Of a DNA stretch of 64,000 bases, positions 26,704 to 36,487 are shown piece by piece. Origin of the DNA: Ophiosphaerella korrae (lineage: Eukaryota; Ascomycota; Dothideomycetes; Pleosporales; Phaeosphaeriaceae). The position numbers and the translations under genes were made by a program. Below the pieces are notes generated by a model. The model made no database searches. It was not told the origin of the DNA and saw only the letters and a program-made list of their open reading frames with translations. Numbering within the stretch: the stretch's first letter is position 1; every line of letters starts with the position of its first letter. The stretch covers positions 1 to 64,000 of the forward strand of contig JALNQF010000124.1 of NCBI GenBank assembly GCA_028456385.1. Reading direction: 5' to 3'.

Positions 26704-27600
26704 AACCATGTTAGAGATATTTATCGGCCGATTTCTCCATTTGTCGATTGTCCGGGTCCGGTAGTCTAATCACACATGCCAAAAACTAGGTAAATAAACA
26801 ACGCGTATCTATGCATTTTGAAGGAATTATCCTTATTGGTCCACGGTAAGCGACTTGAAATTGACGTCAAGCATCATAGTACAAATGATCTTATGCGTAC
26901 ATGCCACCTGACCAAGGGTATGCCGAGAGGTGGCATGGCCTGTGTTGGTATGTCATCTAACCATGGGTTAACCGAGGATGCCATGGCAAGGTTAGCCGGG
27001 GATGCCATGGAAATAGTGTTGGCATGTCATCTAACCATGGGTTAGCTGAGGATGCCATGGAAATAGCGCTAGGCCATATATGTGATGACTACGCCAAATT
27101 GCAGTTAGCGCGTGCGCAGCTCTAAGCGAGTTCAACTCAACCCTAACACAAGATTTTTAGAACACGTTAACTGTTATGAGGTAGCTGGAAGACAATAGTA
27201 CTTGCCGTAGGCCACAGGAGATAGTGAAGGGATAACAAGTAGTATTTCAATCTGAGTTCTAGACATCATGTCCCAACTCCAGATAGAGGTTGTGTTCACC
27301 TTCGTATCCAACGCAACACATCGAATGCCCTTTTCAGATTGAGACCCAATACTGTCTTGACCCTCAAGTGCCCTTACGAGCCCACGTAGTCATCCCTGAG
27401 AATCAACATTGCACCCGCTTCAATACCAAAGTAACCCTTTCCTTGTCACAGGTCCCAACACTTACCGACGGGCACGGTATTGCTGGGTCAAAGCTTGCGG
27501 CGTACCAAGGGACCTACAGATAGCTGCCAATTGCGCTAGCGGATCTCCAGCACTTTGTGCACAAACACACTTCCTTTGGCTTTACACCTACTTCATATTC
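26704..27600. other. Intergenic region upstream of the kinase gene
   Basis: It holds the 74-bp tandem repeat listed separately. The last 150 bases are pyrimidine-rich, as expected for a fungal promoter and leader of the kinase at 27601. The overlapping open frames at 27290-27747 have no family features apart from the part that is the kinase start. Confidence 0.45.
26943..27075. repeat. Tandem duplication, about 74-bp unit
   Basis: Two copies start at 26943 and 27017 with the core GTCATCTAACCATGGGTTA, each followed by GAGGATGCCATGG. A shorter inner echo, GGGGATGCCATGG, sits between them at 26998-27010. Differences between copies are mostly transitions. Confidence 0.85.
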
Positions 27601-28773
27601 ATGGCACTACGTATTGGACAAATCCTTCACGGGGCTAAAGGAAACTATGAGCTTTTACATTCGTTGAAAGGCTCAACTGTCTTCAAAGCCAAAGTCTTAT
27701 CTGGCTCTTCTACCCAAGCAAAGTGGTGGGTCTCTGCCACGACATGATCCAGATTTCATCGTTCACCGTTCTCATAGCGCGATGATCAAATCAGCCGTGA
27801 CTGATGGCGAAAAAATGTACTTAAGGCGCGAATACCGCAATTACAGAATCGATGAGATCGCATCGAGCCCACATATTCGAGCGCTGTACGATACTATACA
27901 GTTGAATGAATCTCAGGATGGCCTTCCACGTCTTGTATTTGAGTGGATGGATCATGATTTACGAGCGATAACTGCGCCAGAGTTCCGAAACAATCCAAAG
28001 CTGCCAAAGGCTGTGCCTCATGGGGTTTTATCAGCACTCGATGTTTTGAAGACGCTCGATGCTGTTCGTACAGGTTGTATCCCTTATTCTATATCCCTTC
28101 ATAGTACTAATACGTTGTGTCTAGATATCAGCCCAAACAACATATTTGTTTCTAATATCGACGAGAGCCAGCCAGTCGCAAAACTAGGGGATCTCGGGAA
28201 CGGCAAGTGCCGCTCTAAAAGCTATATTTGTAGCTAACTATTATTTTTTTGTAATTAAGGATAGCCTTACGAAACAACGTACACAATGCCTGCCGCGCAG
28301 AGCGCTAGAGGCTTGGCAAGGGTATCCGTGTCGACACGCTTCAGATGTATGGTCTCTTGCTGTTACGGTTTGTACTTGTCTCCGTTTCTTTTGGAAAGCT
28401 GATTTAGTAGTTGACGACAAAACTATCGCCGCTTGGCCTATTTGGCACTGGCGATAAGATCATCGAAGGCCATACAGAGGCATGGTGCATTGCGAAAATC
28501 ATATGTCTCGTTGGCCCGCTAGATCCGCCTATCAATTGCCAGTACAAAGAAGAGTTTGAGTTTGCCGAGAAATTAGCAGTTATGGACCATCCAAATGGTA
28601 ATATGAAACTTATTGATCGAATCAACTGGCGCGAGGAGCTACAGCATATCCCAAATCCCCCAGTGCCATCAGACCTGTTAGACTTCGTTGAATCTTTACT
28701 TGTTATTGACCCTAACAAGAGGCGCACGGCGTCGGAAGCATTCTTGCACCCTTATTTGCAACCTACTATATGA
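27601..28773 (+). CDS. Protein kinase-like protein, five exons, catalytic loop RTD instead of HRD
   Basis: Exons 27601-27725, 27778-28073, 28125-28206, 28265-28367 and 28411-28773 join in consistent phase to 322 codons. Introns are 52, 51, 58 and 43 nt. The start reads MALRIGQILHGAKGNYELL. Kinase landmarks in order are: a beta-3 Lys in AMIKSAV (about residue 46); the catalytic loop RTDISPNN, where Asp and Asn are present but the usual His is Arg; the Mg-binding loop KLGDLGN in place of DFG; SDVWSLAVT of the F helix; and a C-terminal lobe ending SLLVIDPNKRRTASEAFLHPYL. This fits an expanded fungal kinase-like family with GDLG loops. Intron 3 needs an acceptor at GGATAG and intron 4 one at TTAGTAG; if either is wrong the gene is a pseudogene. 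Substrate is unknown, and the remaining motifs allow activity. Confidence 0.75.
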
Positions 28774-29539
28774 AGACAACACCGTTATTACGAAGTATTG
28801 TAGTTTATAAAAATATTGCAAGAGATGTAGAAAGAAGGGATATTAATATTGATACGAGTTGTCTCTCAAACGGTGATAGCACGATCTGTACAGTGGCAAT
28901 TTCAAAGGTTGAATTGACGTGTACTAGTACCAGTCAGAGCTCGAGTGTATTTTAACGGCTATAAGAGATCCAATTGAAAGTTAGACAACTATTTCGATAG
29001 AGATATGGGGTATTTCAGGCATGAAGGCACAGTCATGCACTGAGAGTATATTATGAGACTAAGGTCTTGTCTGTGCTACGAGGGCGCATGGATAATGATT
29101 GGGAGGGCAAAACTTTCAAAGCGAGGCACAGTTACGCGCTGAGAGTTTATTGCGAGACTGAGAAGGCTTTTCCTGTACTACGAGGGCGCATGGATAATGA
29201 TTGAGAGGGCAAGACTTTCGTAGTGAGGCACAGTTACACGCTCAGCAGCGTAATAATACTAAGGAAGTCTAATTTGTACTCCAATAGGCAGGAGAAGATA
29301 TTCACAATGCGGTATAACTATAACAAGCCCTCAATGCTTGTGGAGCTAAGCTGATGAAATTGATGGCGGGGCAATGTGCGTCTGATAGCGCTACTTAAAT
29401 CAATCATGTTCGCATCAACTACTTCCTCACAACCATTATCAAGTATTAAAACCGTCCCTTCCCTATAGCTCTGTTTAAGATATACATTTTCTTTTCGATT
29501 ATCCACTCAACTATCTTTCTATTCCTACAACTAGCTACC
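28774..29539. other. Intergenic region with tandem repeats
   Basis: It contains the roughly 100-bp tandem array described separately. Bases 29450-29539 are pyrimidine-rich and precede the ATG at 29540, like a fungal leader. No gene is supported in the rest. Confidence 0.5.
29025..29250. repeat. Tandem array, about 100-bp unit, two and a quarter copies
   Basis: Units begin AGGCACAGT at 29025, 29124 and 29226 (spacing 99 and 102). The first two share ACGAGGGCGCATGGATAATG near their ends; the third is cut short at about 29250. Differences are mainly transitions. Confidence 0.85.
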
Positions 29540-30055
29540 ATGTCAGCCAATATGACCACCCACTTCATAAGACATACCACTATCGCTAGCTGTCAAGTTT
29601 CAATCTATGTTGCTACTAAGACCCGACGCGCTGGCGTCAAGCGGTCTATCGACTCTATCGATCAAAACCACCTAAACGATACCATAAATAGGGTAGCCAG
29701 CGCTCTACCAGGCAACAAATTACTCTAAGCCACTCAAGCGAGTAGAGTCGAGAAAGTTGTCATCACGTTCGTACCCCGGCGAGGAGTAAGGCTTATCTTA
29801 TTAACGAAACCAGGTCCCGCAGATCCAGAAGTGCACAGCACAATCCTTCTTGAAGATCCCCAGGGTCTTCACGTCGGCACAGGACACGTTACTAAAGACA
29901 CGAACAAGCAACAGGTGGGCTTTGATTCTAACGTATTCTCAGCCAAATGGAGCCCACTAATTACTTCTAGGGGGCACGTCAAGGGTATAGAGTTACTAGA
30001 AGGGCTCGCAGTACAAATCAGATGGTTGTCTAGCTACTTCTATTTACACCTTTAA
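29540..30055 (+). pseudogene. Small unknown gene interrupted by one TAA codon
   Basis: The frame from ATG at 29540 to the stop at 30055 is 172 codons and open except for one in-frame TAA at 29726-29728. TAA is what a C-to-T change makes of CAA (Gln), and the flanking protein reads smoothly across it (ending GNKLL, resuming ATQASRVEKVVITFVPRRG). The ATG has a TACCATG context after a pyrimidine-rich leader. The protein has no signal peptide or membrane segment and I do not recognise the family. The alternatives, a read-through stop or an undetected intron, look less likely: the only GT..AG pair around the stop is about 36 nt apart. Confidence 0.55.
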
Positions 30056-30736
30056 ACTGTGGCAACTAAAGATAAGTTTTGTGGGGGCGGGCGTTCTTCC
30101 CATTCCGATGAGCGATAATCCACATTGCGAGAGCTGTCTTACACTAAGCTATAGCTATAGCATCAACACAATATGAACATCGTATTCTGCCTTAGAAGAT
30201 GTATCAACTTTGGTTCCCCCCTCTTCCAAACCTTCCCTCAGGTCGCCCCTTTTTAAAACTCTTGTAAAATCTTTGTCAACTGCAGTAGTTTGCGTTAATG
30301 GTATCTTTATACAGCAGGTTGTCGAAGACGGTGGAATCGTTGTTTCTTTAAGGCACAGCATATTTCATCAGACGAACTTGAGATAGATTATTTATTTGCT
30401 ATGAGCATATAGCCAACGTCTTTTTCCTAGAAATAAAATTTCTCGAGTACAGTTGGTTACTACTCTTGCTATGCTGCTTTAAGGCTATGTAGTTAGTCCT
30501 TAGTTGTACTCTTATAGGGATTGCTTTATCTTTGACTCCTTTCTGAGGCCGACTCGTTAAAAGATATCTAAGCTTTGCTAGGATGGACTAAGCCTAGAGC
30601 AATTTATCAGCTTTTATGAATGTTGCCCCTTGCAGTAGAACAGTGCAGAGGTGTCTTTCAAAAGTTCTTGCTGACGCTAAAATCCCTACAAACTTCAATA
30701 TATCTTACTCTACTGATCTCTCTACCCTCCTTGTAC
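30056..30736. other. No recognisable gene
   Basis: Mixed-composition sequence with a short minus-strand open frame at 30155-30361 that has no family features. The minus strand next to the hairpin element may continue the decayed mariner transposase. Confidence 0.4.
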
Positions 30737-30738
30737 TA

Positions 30739-30874
30739 CAGTTGCCAACAGGCAAGTATTTCCTGGTACTTGGTTAGTAGATAGAGCACGAGTTGGTCCG
30801 TGACCAGTGGCACGTCCCTAGACTAGGCACGTTCGCGAACTAAGCACCAAGAAATACTTGCTTGCTAGCAACTG
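30739..30874. mobile_element. 136-bp hairpin TIR element with TA target duplication
   Basis: The left arm starts CAGTTGCCAACAGGCAAG and the right arm ends with the imperfect complement GCTAGCAACTG; each arm is about 38 bp and together they can fold into a long hairpin. TA flanks both sides (30737-30738 and 30875-30876). CAGT-type ends and TA duplication are typical of Tc1/mariner MITEs. A perfect palindrome GTTCGCGAAC lies at 30831-30840. The element lies within or at the edge of a mariner transposase remnant. Confidence 0.75.
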
Positions 30875-30974
30875 TACCTTATACTTATTGCCACTATTAA
30901 GCTCAATAATCTTCTTGACATATACAGGAATCACCTTAATCTAAGTCTAGATTTGGGACTAAGGGACTCTATAC

Positions 30975-31280
30975 TATGATAGCAGAGATATCAATTCCTT
31001 CTTGACTAAGATCCCTAGCAAGGTTAGTATACAACTTCTCTCGTGCGTATCGATCAAGTCGTACTTTCTGAATCAAAATATCTTTGACTTCTTCTTGCTT
31101 CCGTGGTCGTCCAGATCGTGGAGCGTCTTCGAGGTGCTCAGGTCAAATCTTCAGAAGACGATCTGGTTCGAAACCTCGTTTGATAGCTCGTGCGTAGATT
31201 AAGTCAATCTTTCGAGCCAAGAGACCGGTCTCTTCAGCTATTTGAGATGTAGACTTGCCGACGTAAGGAGACTTCAATGT
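30975..31280 (-). pseudogene. Tc1/mariner transposase, N-terminal DNA-binding fragment
   Basis: Translation of the minus strand from about 31280 gives SPYVGKSTSQIAEETG, then IDLIYARAIKRGFEPDRLL, a stop, and PEHLEDAPRSGRPRKQ followed by VRLDRYAREKLY. The order (helix-turn-helix, YARAIKRGF, then the GRPRK linker) is that of fungal Tc1/mariner transposases. The DDE catalytic part is missing or unrecognisable downstream, and at least two stops break the frame. Inactive. Confidence 0.7.
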
Positions 31281-31305
31281 GACAACTAAGCTCGAGTAGT
31301 CAGGC

Positions 31306-32582
31306 CAGTATTTGGAGCCATTTGCAACACTAAGAGTTGAGTATACTCAACTACCTCTGACTCAAAAGGCCGAGTTCATCTTTGCCAAGATGGGTGGCGC
31401 TTTTGCATCAGCAAGGAATTTTGAAAGATACCCCCGTATATACGAGGACAAGAAAAGTTCAGTACTTTTCTTTAGGCATACATCGTCGATAAATTCAGAC
31501 GATCGAAGCACCGATTGCGATACGCTGATAAACCTTCTGGATCCCCAAAGATAGAAAAGGACGACAGAAAGGCTTCCAACATCTTGAGCGAATGGCCTCT
31601 GGATCCAACAGCCTTGATGGAGACGATAGCATATTTGGAGTACAACATCTTGTATTACTCAGAATATAAAAGGCTTCTGTGTTTCACAAACCTAGCGAAT
31701 CAAAAGAATCATTTTCCACGACTTTTGATCACCGCAGCTACTACCAAGACCACAATATATTAGAGGAGGCCGAAAGGTATTATACACGGGAGATCCATGC
31801 CATCAAGCAGACGATTGGATCCGAACATGAAATCTGGTGTGTATTTAAAATGTTTTTAGCAGGATTAAAGTCTAGGGACCGTCGCTGAGAGACGAACGAT
31901 TTGCTAGAGCAGGCTGTGAATAAGGCACGAGAAATCCATGGTCCAAAGCATCCGGAGACATGGCGCGTGGTTGAGATATTAGCTGTCGCCTATCATGACC
32001 AAAGCAGACGAGGTGCAGAAGAGAAGATTCTGTTGGAAATCATTGATTCTATGTTAGAGACCATCGATGAAACGGAGACTTATCGAAGATCTTCTTACTG
32101 GCTCTCGTGGAATGTGGGACCAACTGGGCAAAGCGGAAGAGCTCTACCTTCGTATAGTGAAGGATAGCAAGGAATTTCTTGGTGACCAAGATCCGGAAAC
32201 ATTAAATCGTATGGCTAGTCTCAGCTCACTTTACCTTGGTCAGGAGCAGTGGAATGAGGTCGAATTACTCTTACATGAGTTTGTAGAGTTGAAGCGCCGT
32301 TTGCTTGGATCCGGCTATACTGACATGTCGACGGCTGTTCTAGATTGGTTGTATTTAGTCGTGCTGGGCTCCGACAGATGGAATTTGGAGAGCGTTCCTC
32401 CCAAGCAGGCAGCGGAGATTACTCAACACATACCCGGTACAGATATTGTCAATGAGGTGTTCTCAAATCTCTCGCTAGCTGGCGAGACCAACGAGGAAGA
32501 GGATGTGCTTCGACATCCCTTTAGTTATTCTATGAATGAAGATCGCTCAAGCAAGTTTGTCTCGGAGCGCCGTGGGATTTAG
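31306..32582 (+). pseudogene. Broken TPR-repeat gene (C-terminal part of a larger protein)
   Basis: Successive pieces in different frames carry kinesin-light-chain-type TPR units: EEAERYYTREIHAIKQTIG near 31760, LLEQAVNKAREIHGPKHPETW near 31900, then LGKAEELYLRIVKDSKEFLG and DPETLNRMASLSSLY from about 32125. A TGA at about 31886 and a frame change near 32085 break it; the part 32067-32582 is open to its stop. The pattern H/D-PETL..LA..Y belongs to TPR_10/TPR_12 repeats, which in fungi often form the C-terminus of NLR-like proteins. The nucleotide-binding part is not visible upstream, where the mariner fragment begins. Confidence 0.65.
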
Positions 32583-33193
32583 GTCAAAGCTTAAGGCTAC
32601 AATAGTTGTATATCAGTTCTGAACAAACATCCTACTTCATTGCTTAATAGTTAGGGGCGAGCCATTCGGCCGTGTGGCCTCACTAATATAGGTCAGCATA
32701 CGACCGCCACTAGTTAGGTATTCATCCACGTGGCTAGTATTCTATTTGTGCAAGCAAATCGCCCTATATTTATATGGCCACCTACTTATTAAGGAACCTC
32801 AACATAAATTATAAGAGAGTAGAAGTGTCCTCGTTTTTCTATCTGGTGTTCCTAAGAAGGGGAGAATACAGACGTCACTAGGTAGATTTGGTATTTATTC
32901 ACAAGCTATCCTCTAACCCATATTAGGTAGGTCACACGACCGAATAACCTGCCCCAGTAGTCATCGATCCCACATATCTAGTCATAAGGCTAAAATGAGG
33001 CTGTAGTAGTAACTAACATTCTACTCAAGACAACCAATAGTTGTTGACTAGTATTCCATACTTTATTGTAGGCCATTTGGCGTAGTCTGCTAGAGCAGAG
33101 CTACCGCCTTAAACCATTATCAATCCGCGTACCACTCCCCCCCCCCCACTCTACTCATTTCCACCAATACACACCACCAAAAAAACCGCAAAA
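32583..33193. other. Intergenic region, no gene seen
   Basis: Mixed AT-rich sequence. An 11-base C run lies at 33137-33147, and T-rich (minus) termination sequence for the 5S gene lies at about 33179-33194. Confidence 0.5.
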
Positions 33194-33312
33194 ACATACA
33201 ACAGCGGGGATTCGCCAGTGGTCACCCACCTGACTACTAGTCCGCCGGTACGCCGTTTATGTATGGCTGAGCGGACGGGAAGCCCAGTTTGCGGCGTCCT
33301 ATGATCGTATGT
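33194..33312 (-). rRNA. 5S ribosomal RNA gene
   Basis: Read on the minus strand, the 119-nt sequence starts ACATACGATCATAGG and contains GGGCTTCCCGTCCGCTCAGC, then AGTAGTCAGGTGGGTGACCA, then CGAATCCCCGCTGTTGTATG at the 3' end, followed by T runs that would stop RNA polymerase III. The 5' and 3' ends pair (ACATACGA with TGTTGTATGT). This is the Neurospora-type 5S layout, and the box C-like internal promoter lies in the AGTAG..GGGTGACC part. The upper stem of the molecule differs from the Neurospora sequence I know. Fungi of this group carry dispersed single 5S genes, so an isolated copy is normal. The 61-codon frame over it is spurious. Confidence 0.92.
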
Positions 33313-36300
33313 GGAAGATGTACCAACATAGTGCATTCAAATTCAAGATCGAATAGACCGATGCCCGTTATGAGATTGATGACCTTTGAGGTGTACGCGC
33401 TGTTGTCACGAAACTAGATCGACAGATGGGATTGGATTGTGTGTAACGTGATGAATGTGCTGTTTGCTATGGTATAGCTGAGAGCGAGTGATGGGATGAT
33501 TCATGCTTTGTGGAAGAATCAAGGCCCTTGAGGTGAGGCGTGGTTTGCGTGCATGGTGTATGCTTGTTGTAGGCAGGGATCTGGAGTTAGGTTCGGCGGA
33601 ATTGGGGTATGTGGGCTTTGGTATGATTTCTGTGGAGTGTTTGGGTGTTAAATTGAGGATATGGAGTGTCTTCAGCTTGTATTGTTTAACTTGTGCTGGA
33701 TTGATGTGCCCTAGTTGGGAGGAGGTAGGAGCTACCTAGGGCATTTTGCTAGTTGAGGTTTTGTTGCTGATCTCGAGGTCGTGAGGCCTCAATACGTGTG
33801 GGGAATTAAGGATTGCCTTTAGAATAAAGTTGCACTTGATTCAATGACGCTGGTGTCAGCTTTAGACGTTCTGGAAGTGGCTTGAGCATTTGATGCTGTA
33901 CCTGTTCCTTCGACTGTCTGCCTAAGTATTCGAGCAAGGGTGAATTTTCCGTCGCATTTGGAGCACTACAGTGTCCGCGAAGAGCTCTCGGTATGCGCCC
34001 AGCTTTCGTGTATAGTGCGGCGTAGCTCATAGGGTAAAATGTATGACGTTGCAACAAGCCACTCAACCAGAAAAGGAAGGCACGCATGGTAGTATCCACT
34101 CGCGCGCATCTTTTTTGTTCCCCTGCAGCCGCTGTCATTGAGCTTATTTCAACATCGGCATTCTCTTGTGGTTGGAAGCGATGACTCTTTTAGCGCTGTT
34201 GAATTTTCAGATCATGGTGTTGGTGTTGTTGCGAAAAGCTGTGGTCTGCGTTATCTTCCTCTGAACATTGAGGACGCGGCCAATGGAAACACTGATTGCC
34301 AGATACGAGACGCCAGTCGGTTACGTATTTGCATTGGACTGTTCGCAGCTCATTTGCAAGGCGTGACATGTCAATTCTCAATACTGCCGCACACAAGCAC
34401 GTCCTCCACAAGTGACGGTGACTCGCAGGAGGCGGCGGGTGGAAAATTCGTCGCTAATGGCTGGGCATTATTTCCAGAGAGCAAAATGGACCCACAAGTT
34501 ACTTGCGCGATCCACCGCGAAAGGGTCCAGAAGCGATCAGAGAACAGATGCACGCGGCTTAGCAAGACTGTAGATAGCGAGCGGGAAATAGATTGCGCCG
34601 TCGTTTCGGTTTGATATGCACAACTCGTCATTTGGCATGGTGGGTAGGCAGGCAATTAGATACTATGAAACATTGTTTGCAGGCATGGCGCAAGTACAAG
34701 GCATATGTTGCAAGCTGCAAGCATGTCTAGCGTCCCTGTCAGGACAGAGCCTGTGGCGTCGTGCAGATGGCGCATTGGCACAGCGGCGATTATCGACGTG
34801 GAGATCAGCAACGACTGTTGGGGTACCATGCGCTCAGTGCGGGCCGCGACAACGACTGGAGATGAAAGGGGATGCAGTAAGGCCAGCGGAAATATTTTTC
34901 AGCGTCCAGTCTCAGACTGGAGGAATGCAAGACGAGTTAGAGCTGCGACGAATGGGCGAATGCATCTTGATACACAAGAGACTCTGGTCCACGACTCTGG
35001 ATGTCACTGGTACACGAGAGGCGTGAAGTGCTCCACAAGCTGTGCCCCTTTTCACGTGAGGCCTGAATCAGCCGGCATGATGCTAGTGCCTGACTCGGCT
35101 GAATCGAGTTGGATGTGGATCGACCGACACTCAGACTCCGGATTCTGCCATTTTCATCAAGCAGTCAATGTCAGATAAAATGGGTGGCTGGATTGGGACG
35201 TGGTTGGAGGTGGCAATTAATGTACAGTATCAGTTGACCATGGTTGGTAACCATGCAGGAGGGGTGTGGCGTTGGCGTTCGTCAGACCTTCCGCAACATG
35301 ACAGCAGGTAGCGTGCTTGTCGAGTTGCGTCTTGGGGGGGAGGTACCTGAGACTCGAGAAGAAGCTGCAGCGGCCTGATGCGGCAGCTCTGAGGCGTTGT
35401 GGTGGTACGAAGAGCGGTGAATTAGCGTGCAGATATGTCCATGTCCATGGGCGCTCGCCTGACATGGTCAACGTCGAAGGGCAAGGGTGGTGAATGAATG
35501 GAGACAGGCAGTTGTGCGAATGCGGTGAGCAGCCATTGGCTGACGACACGGCGCTAATAATGGCTAGCCTTGCACGTCCAGACATGTCTGGGCAAGATGT
35601 GAAGGCTGGAGTTGTGCAAGATAGGGTTGGCGACACGATTGTTGGGAGGTCAAGTGGAGAGAGAGGGGAGGACCAGGCCAGAGTCCGGCCGTTGAGCCGC
35701 GGCGATTGCAGCAGCTGCCAAGCAGGCAGATGAGGGTGAAGCAGGAACTGTGTGCGTGAATGTTGAATGCAGTACCTGGGTAGGCAGTCACCACGGCGCG
35801 CAGCAGATAAGAGAATGCCAACATGCTGCGTATTGCTGCAATAGTTATCTTGACTAGGCGCTGCGAGCGTCCTGGCCGGTCCCAATTGACTGGTCGAGGC
35901 CGAGCCGTGTTTTCCATCTTGTCTCGTGAGGAGATGTTGATGAGGGGCACGCTGGATCATGCGACCATGTTCCAAGATGCTTGCGCAAGATTTCACCACT
36001 ACGCCCGAGTTATGGCAAAGACGAGCGGCTGCGCTCTGCACTCTGCATTCTGCACGGGAAGCGCTTGATGCATTGCACATGTTTCAGTGCTCATGGCCTG
36101 CATAACACTGGTGGAGGGCACCATTCGACCAGCTAATACCGCTTGGACAAGCGGGTCCGCCAATGGACGTGCAGCCGTGAAGCCAATTTCGTGTGCCGGG
36201 GGTCCCTGCACTCTCTCCTAGCAACGCGCCCTCACCTTAAAGCCAACCCAGCCCTTGACTGTCGCTGAAAATTCTCTATCCTTCTTCCTGACTCCACCGC

Positions 36301-36487
36301 TTCTCAGCCTTTTCTCCCCAGGTCGAGTTTCGCCTTCCTCTTGCTGCACCCTATCAGCACAGAGCTTCCCTGTACCTTTTTGTAATACACATACAGAGAG
36401 CTTGTCTCCTATCCGGCCGCTCCCATTCACCTACTTGCTCGACACTCAACTTGAACTGCCCCGCCACCTAACATCAAAAGAACAAAA
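33313..36487. other. 3.2-kb region without a supported gene; includes the PH-protein promoter
   Basis: Balanced composition and several overlapping long open frames on both strands (longest 35217-36080, minus), but none shows domains, family patterns or gene-like splicing. The last 250 bases (about 36240-36487) are rich in C and T, as fungal promoters and leaders often are, and belong to the gene at 36488. Confidence 0.45.

Noticed and set aside
33151..33336. 61-codon open frame, minus strand
   Set aside because: It is the 5S rRNA gene and its flanks read as protein.
35217..36080. 287-codon open frame, minus strand
   Set aside because: Ser/His/Pro/Leu/Cys-rich text with no domain, overlapped by other long frames on both strands; typical of a GC-rich intergenic region.
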